NCBI GenBank assembly: GCA_021769025.1
Contig: JAETTS010000079.1
Location: 1-9,222, forward strand
Direction: 5' to 3'
DNA from: Enterocloster bolteae
GTDB taxonomy: Bacteria; Bacillota_A; Clostridia; Lachnospirales; Lachnospiraceae
Length of the DNA: 9,222 bases
Shown here in pieces: positions 8,401 through 9,222 of this stretch. Each line of letters begins with the position of its first letter. The stretch's first letter is position 1. Below the pieces are notes generated by a model, which did no database searches, was not told the origin of the DNA, and saw only the letters and a program-made list of their open reading frames with translations. The translations under genes and the position numbers were made by a program.

Positions 8401-9222
8401 ATAGCATCCGCCAGATTCTTATCCACAACAGCGCCCGCCTCAGCCAGAATCTCGCCGGTCTCCTCGTTCACCACATCCGCAGACAAAGTGTGTCCGGCAA
8501 TACGGTTCTTAAACAACAGTTTCTTATTAAATTTATACCGTCCTACTTTCGCCAGATCGTATCGTCTCGGATCAAAGAACATACTGTTAAGCAGGCTTTC
8601 TGCACTGTCAACCGACAACGGCTCGCCTGGACGGATTTTCTTATATAACTCTAACAGGCCATCCTGGTAATTGTCAGAAACATCCTTACCGAAGCTGGCC
8701 AAAAGTTTCGGCTCCTCGCCGAACAGATCAATAATCTCTGCATTGGTTCCATAGCCAAGGGCACGAACCAACACTGTCACCGGAACCTTTCTTGTTCTGT
8801 CTACACGGACATAGAAAATGTCATTGGAATCGGTCTCATACTCCAGCCATGCTCCCCGGTTGGGAATCACGGTACAGGTATACAGTTCCTTGCCAATCTT
8901 GTCATGTCCAATGCCATAATAGATGCCAGGGGAACGTACTAACTGGCTGACAATGACACGTTCTGCGCCGTTAATGACAAAAGAGCCTGTATCTGTCATA
9001 AGCGGAAGGTCGCCCATGAAGATCTTATGTTCCTTGATCTCGTCTTTATCTTTATTGCACAGTCGTACTTTTACCTGCAATGGAGCCGCATAAGTTGCGT
9101 CCCGCTCTTTGCATTCCTCTATGGTATACTTGATGTCATCTTTACACAATGTAAAATCAACGAATTCCAAACTCAAGTGCCCCGCAAAGTCAGCAATGGG
9201 AGAGATGTCTTCGAAAACTTCT
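5463..9222 (-). CDS. rpoB: DNA-directed RNA polymerase subunit beta, 5' end cut by window edge
   Basis: The second largest core subunit of RNA polymerase. The frame is open to the window edge: 1252 residues are visible, starting [12 protein letters not shown], which corresponds to about residue 47 of Bacillus RpoB, so roughly 46 codons lie beyond base 9222. Motifs in order: [15 protein letters not shown] in the protrusion/lobe part; the rifampicin pocket at 7809-7904; [44 protein letters not shown] near 6500-6540 with the conserved active-site lysines; [13 protein letters not shown]; and the C-terminal [20 protein letters not shown] that packs against beta'. Compared with remembered Bacillus beta it has about 40 extra residues (6156-6281). 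The tail is very acidic, 26 Asp/Glu and no Lys/Arg in the last 42 residues. The gene ends with TAG 14 bases before rpoC. The promoter and usual upstream rplJL genes are out of view. Confidence 0.99.
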   Translation of the reverse strand, partial: EVFEDISPIADFAGHLSLEFVDFTLCKDDIKYTIEECKERDATYAAPLQVKVRLCNKDKDEIKEHKIFMGDLPLMTDTGSFVINGAERVIVSQLVRSPGIYYGIGHDKIGKELYTCTVIPNRGAWLEYETDSNDIFYVRVDRTRKVPVTVLVRALGYGTNAEIIDLFGEEPKLLASFGKDVSDNYQDGLLELYKKIRPGEPLSVDSAESLLNSMFFDPRRYDLAKVGRYKFNKKLLFKNRIAGHTLSADVVNEETGEILAEAGAVVDKNLADAIQNAGIPYVWIQGVERNQKVLSNMMVNLSSFVSFDPAEAGVTELVYYPVLQSILAEYGQDEEELKRVIRRNLSELIPKHITKEDIIASINYNMHLEEQIGTADDIDHLGNRRIRAVGELLQNQYRIGLSRMERVVRERMTTQDMDDITPQSLINIKPVTAAVKEFFGSSQLSQFMDQNNPLAELTHKRRLSALGPGGLSRDRAGFEVRDVHYTHYGRMCPIETPEGPNIGLINSLATYARVNIYGFVEAPYRVVDKSDPRNPVVTDEVVYLTADEEDNFVVAQANEPLDEEGHFVHNNVSGRYREETSSFQKKNIDLMDVSPKMVFSVATSMIPFLENDDANRALMGSNMQRQAVPLLTTEAPVVGTGIEGKAAVDSGVCVVARNAGVVERSASNEIIIRRDSDGNRDVYHLTKFKRSNQSNCYNQKPIVYKGNHVEKGEVIADGPSTQNGEIALGKNPLIGFMTWEGYNYEDAVLLSERLVQEDVYTSVHIEEYEAEARDTKLGPEEITRDVPGVGEDALKDLDERGIIRIGAEVRAGDILVGKVTPKGETELTAEERLLRAIFGEKAREVRDTSLKVPHGAYGIVVDAKVFTRENGDELSPGVNQTVRIYIAQKRKISVGDKMAGRHGNKGVVSRVLPVEDMPFLPNGRALDIVLNPLGVPSRMNIGQVLEIHLSLAAKALGFNIATPIFDGANENDIMDTLDVANDYVNTSWEEFKEKYEGTLNPEVMEYLGSHLEHRELWKGVPISRDGKVRLRDGRTGEYFDSPVTIGHMHYLKLHHLVDDKIHARSTGPYALVTQQPLGGKAQFGGQRFGEMEVWALEAYGASYTLQEILTVKSDDVVGRVKTYEAIIKGENIPESGVPESFKVLLKELQSLGLDVRVLKDDGTEVEMTENIDYSDIDLRSIIEGDRSYGSQEESLGNQGYQYQEFKDGELVDVEEEPEEEDLTDDMDLDDEVDDSEIEEDSFDDFDVSDDNE
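7809..7904 (-). other. Rifampicin-resistance-determining region of rpoB, wild type
   Basis: This segment encodes the 32 residues aligned with E. coli beta 507-538, from [10 protein letters not shown] to GPGGL. The positions most often changed in resistant strains are intact: Asp at the 516 position (codon 7875-7877), His at 526 and Ser at 531. The only differences from E. coli that I see are conservative (Ala for Ser and Leu for Ile after the NNPL motif, and Leu for Ile before Ser531). Rifampicin sensitivity at the target level is inferred. Confidence 0.9.

Noticed and set aside
9174..9176. TTG as the start codon of rpoB
   Set aside because: The frame continues upstream to the window edge with conserved beta residues ([12 protein letters not shown] before the TTG), so the true start is outside the window.

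Overview
The window holds three genes, all on the minus strand. From high to low coordinates, which is the direction of transcription, they are: the RNA polymerase beta subunit gene rpoB (5' end cut by the window edge), the complete beta' subunit gene rpoC, a non-coding gap of about 390 bases, and the first 465 codons of a stand-alone amino-acid adenylation enzyme (3' end cut by the window edge).

The polymerase proteins point to a low-to-mid GC Gram-positive of the Clostridia, most likely Lachnospiraceae. Beta' is short (1219 residues) and lacks the large trigger-loop insertion of Proteobacteria. Beta resembles Bacillus beta through most of its length but has about 40 extra residues near the C-terminal part and a very acidic tail. 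The family assignment rests on remembered sequences, not on a search. The rifampicin-binding stretch is wild type.

Layout. 5463-9222: rpoB, about 46 N-terminal codons missing. 5449-5464: a 14-base rpoB/rpoC gap, with the rpoC Shine-Dalgarno overlapping the rpoB stop codon, so the two are cotranscribed. 1789-5448: rpoC. 1741-1775: hairpin just after the rpoC stop, probably the operon terminator. 1543-1679: a 137-base nested imperfect palindrome of unknown nature. 1438-1466: near-consensus sigma-A promoter reading toward the adenylation gene. 1-1396: adenylation gene with a clear ribosome binding site.

RpoB and RpoC together form the catalytic core of RNA polymerase. The adenylation gene is unrelated: it sits behind the rpoBC terminator and has its own promoter. 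It carries the motifs of amino-acid activating enzymes (NRPS A domains and DltA), but its partners would lie beyond base 1. Most of the window is ordinary housekeeping DNA. The items that merit a second look are the palindrome, the unusual gene order after rpoC, and the non-DltA-like pocket of the adenylation enzyme.
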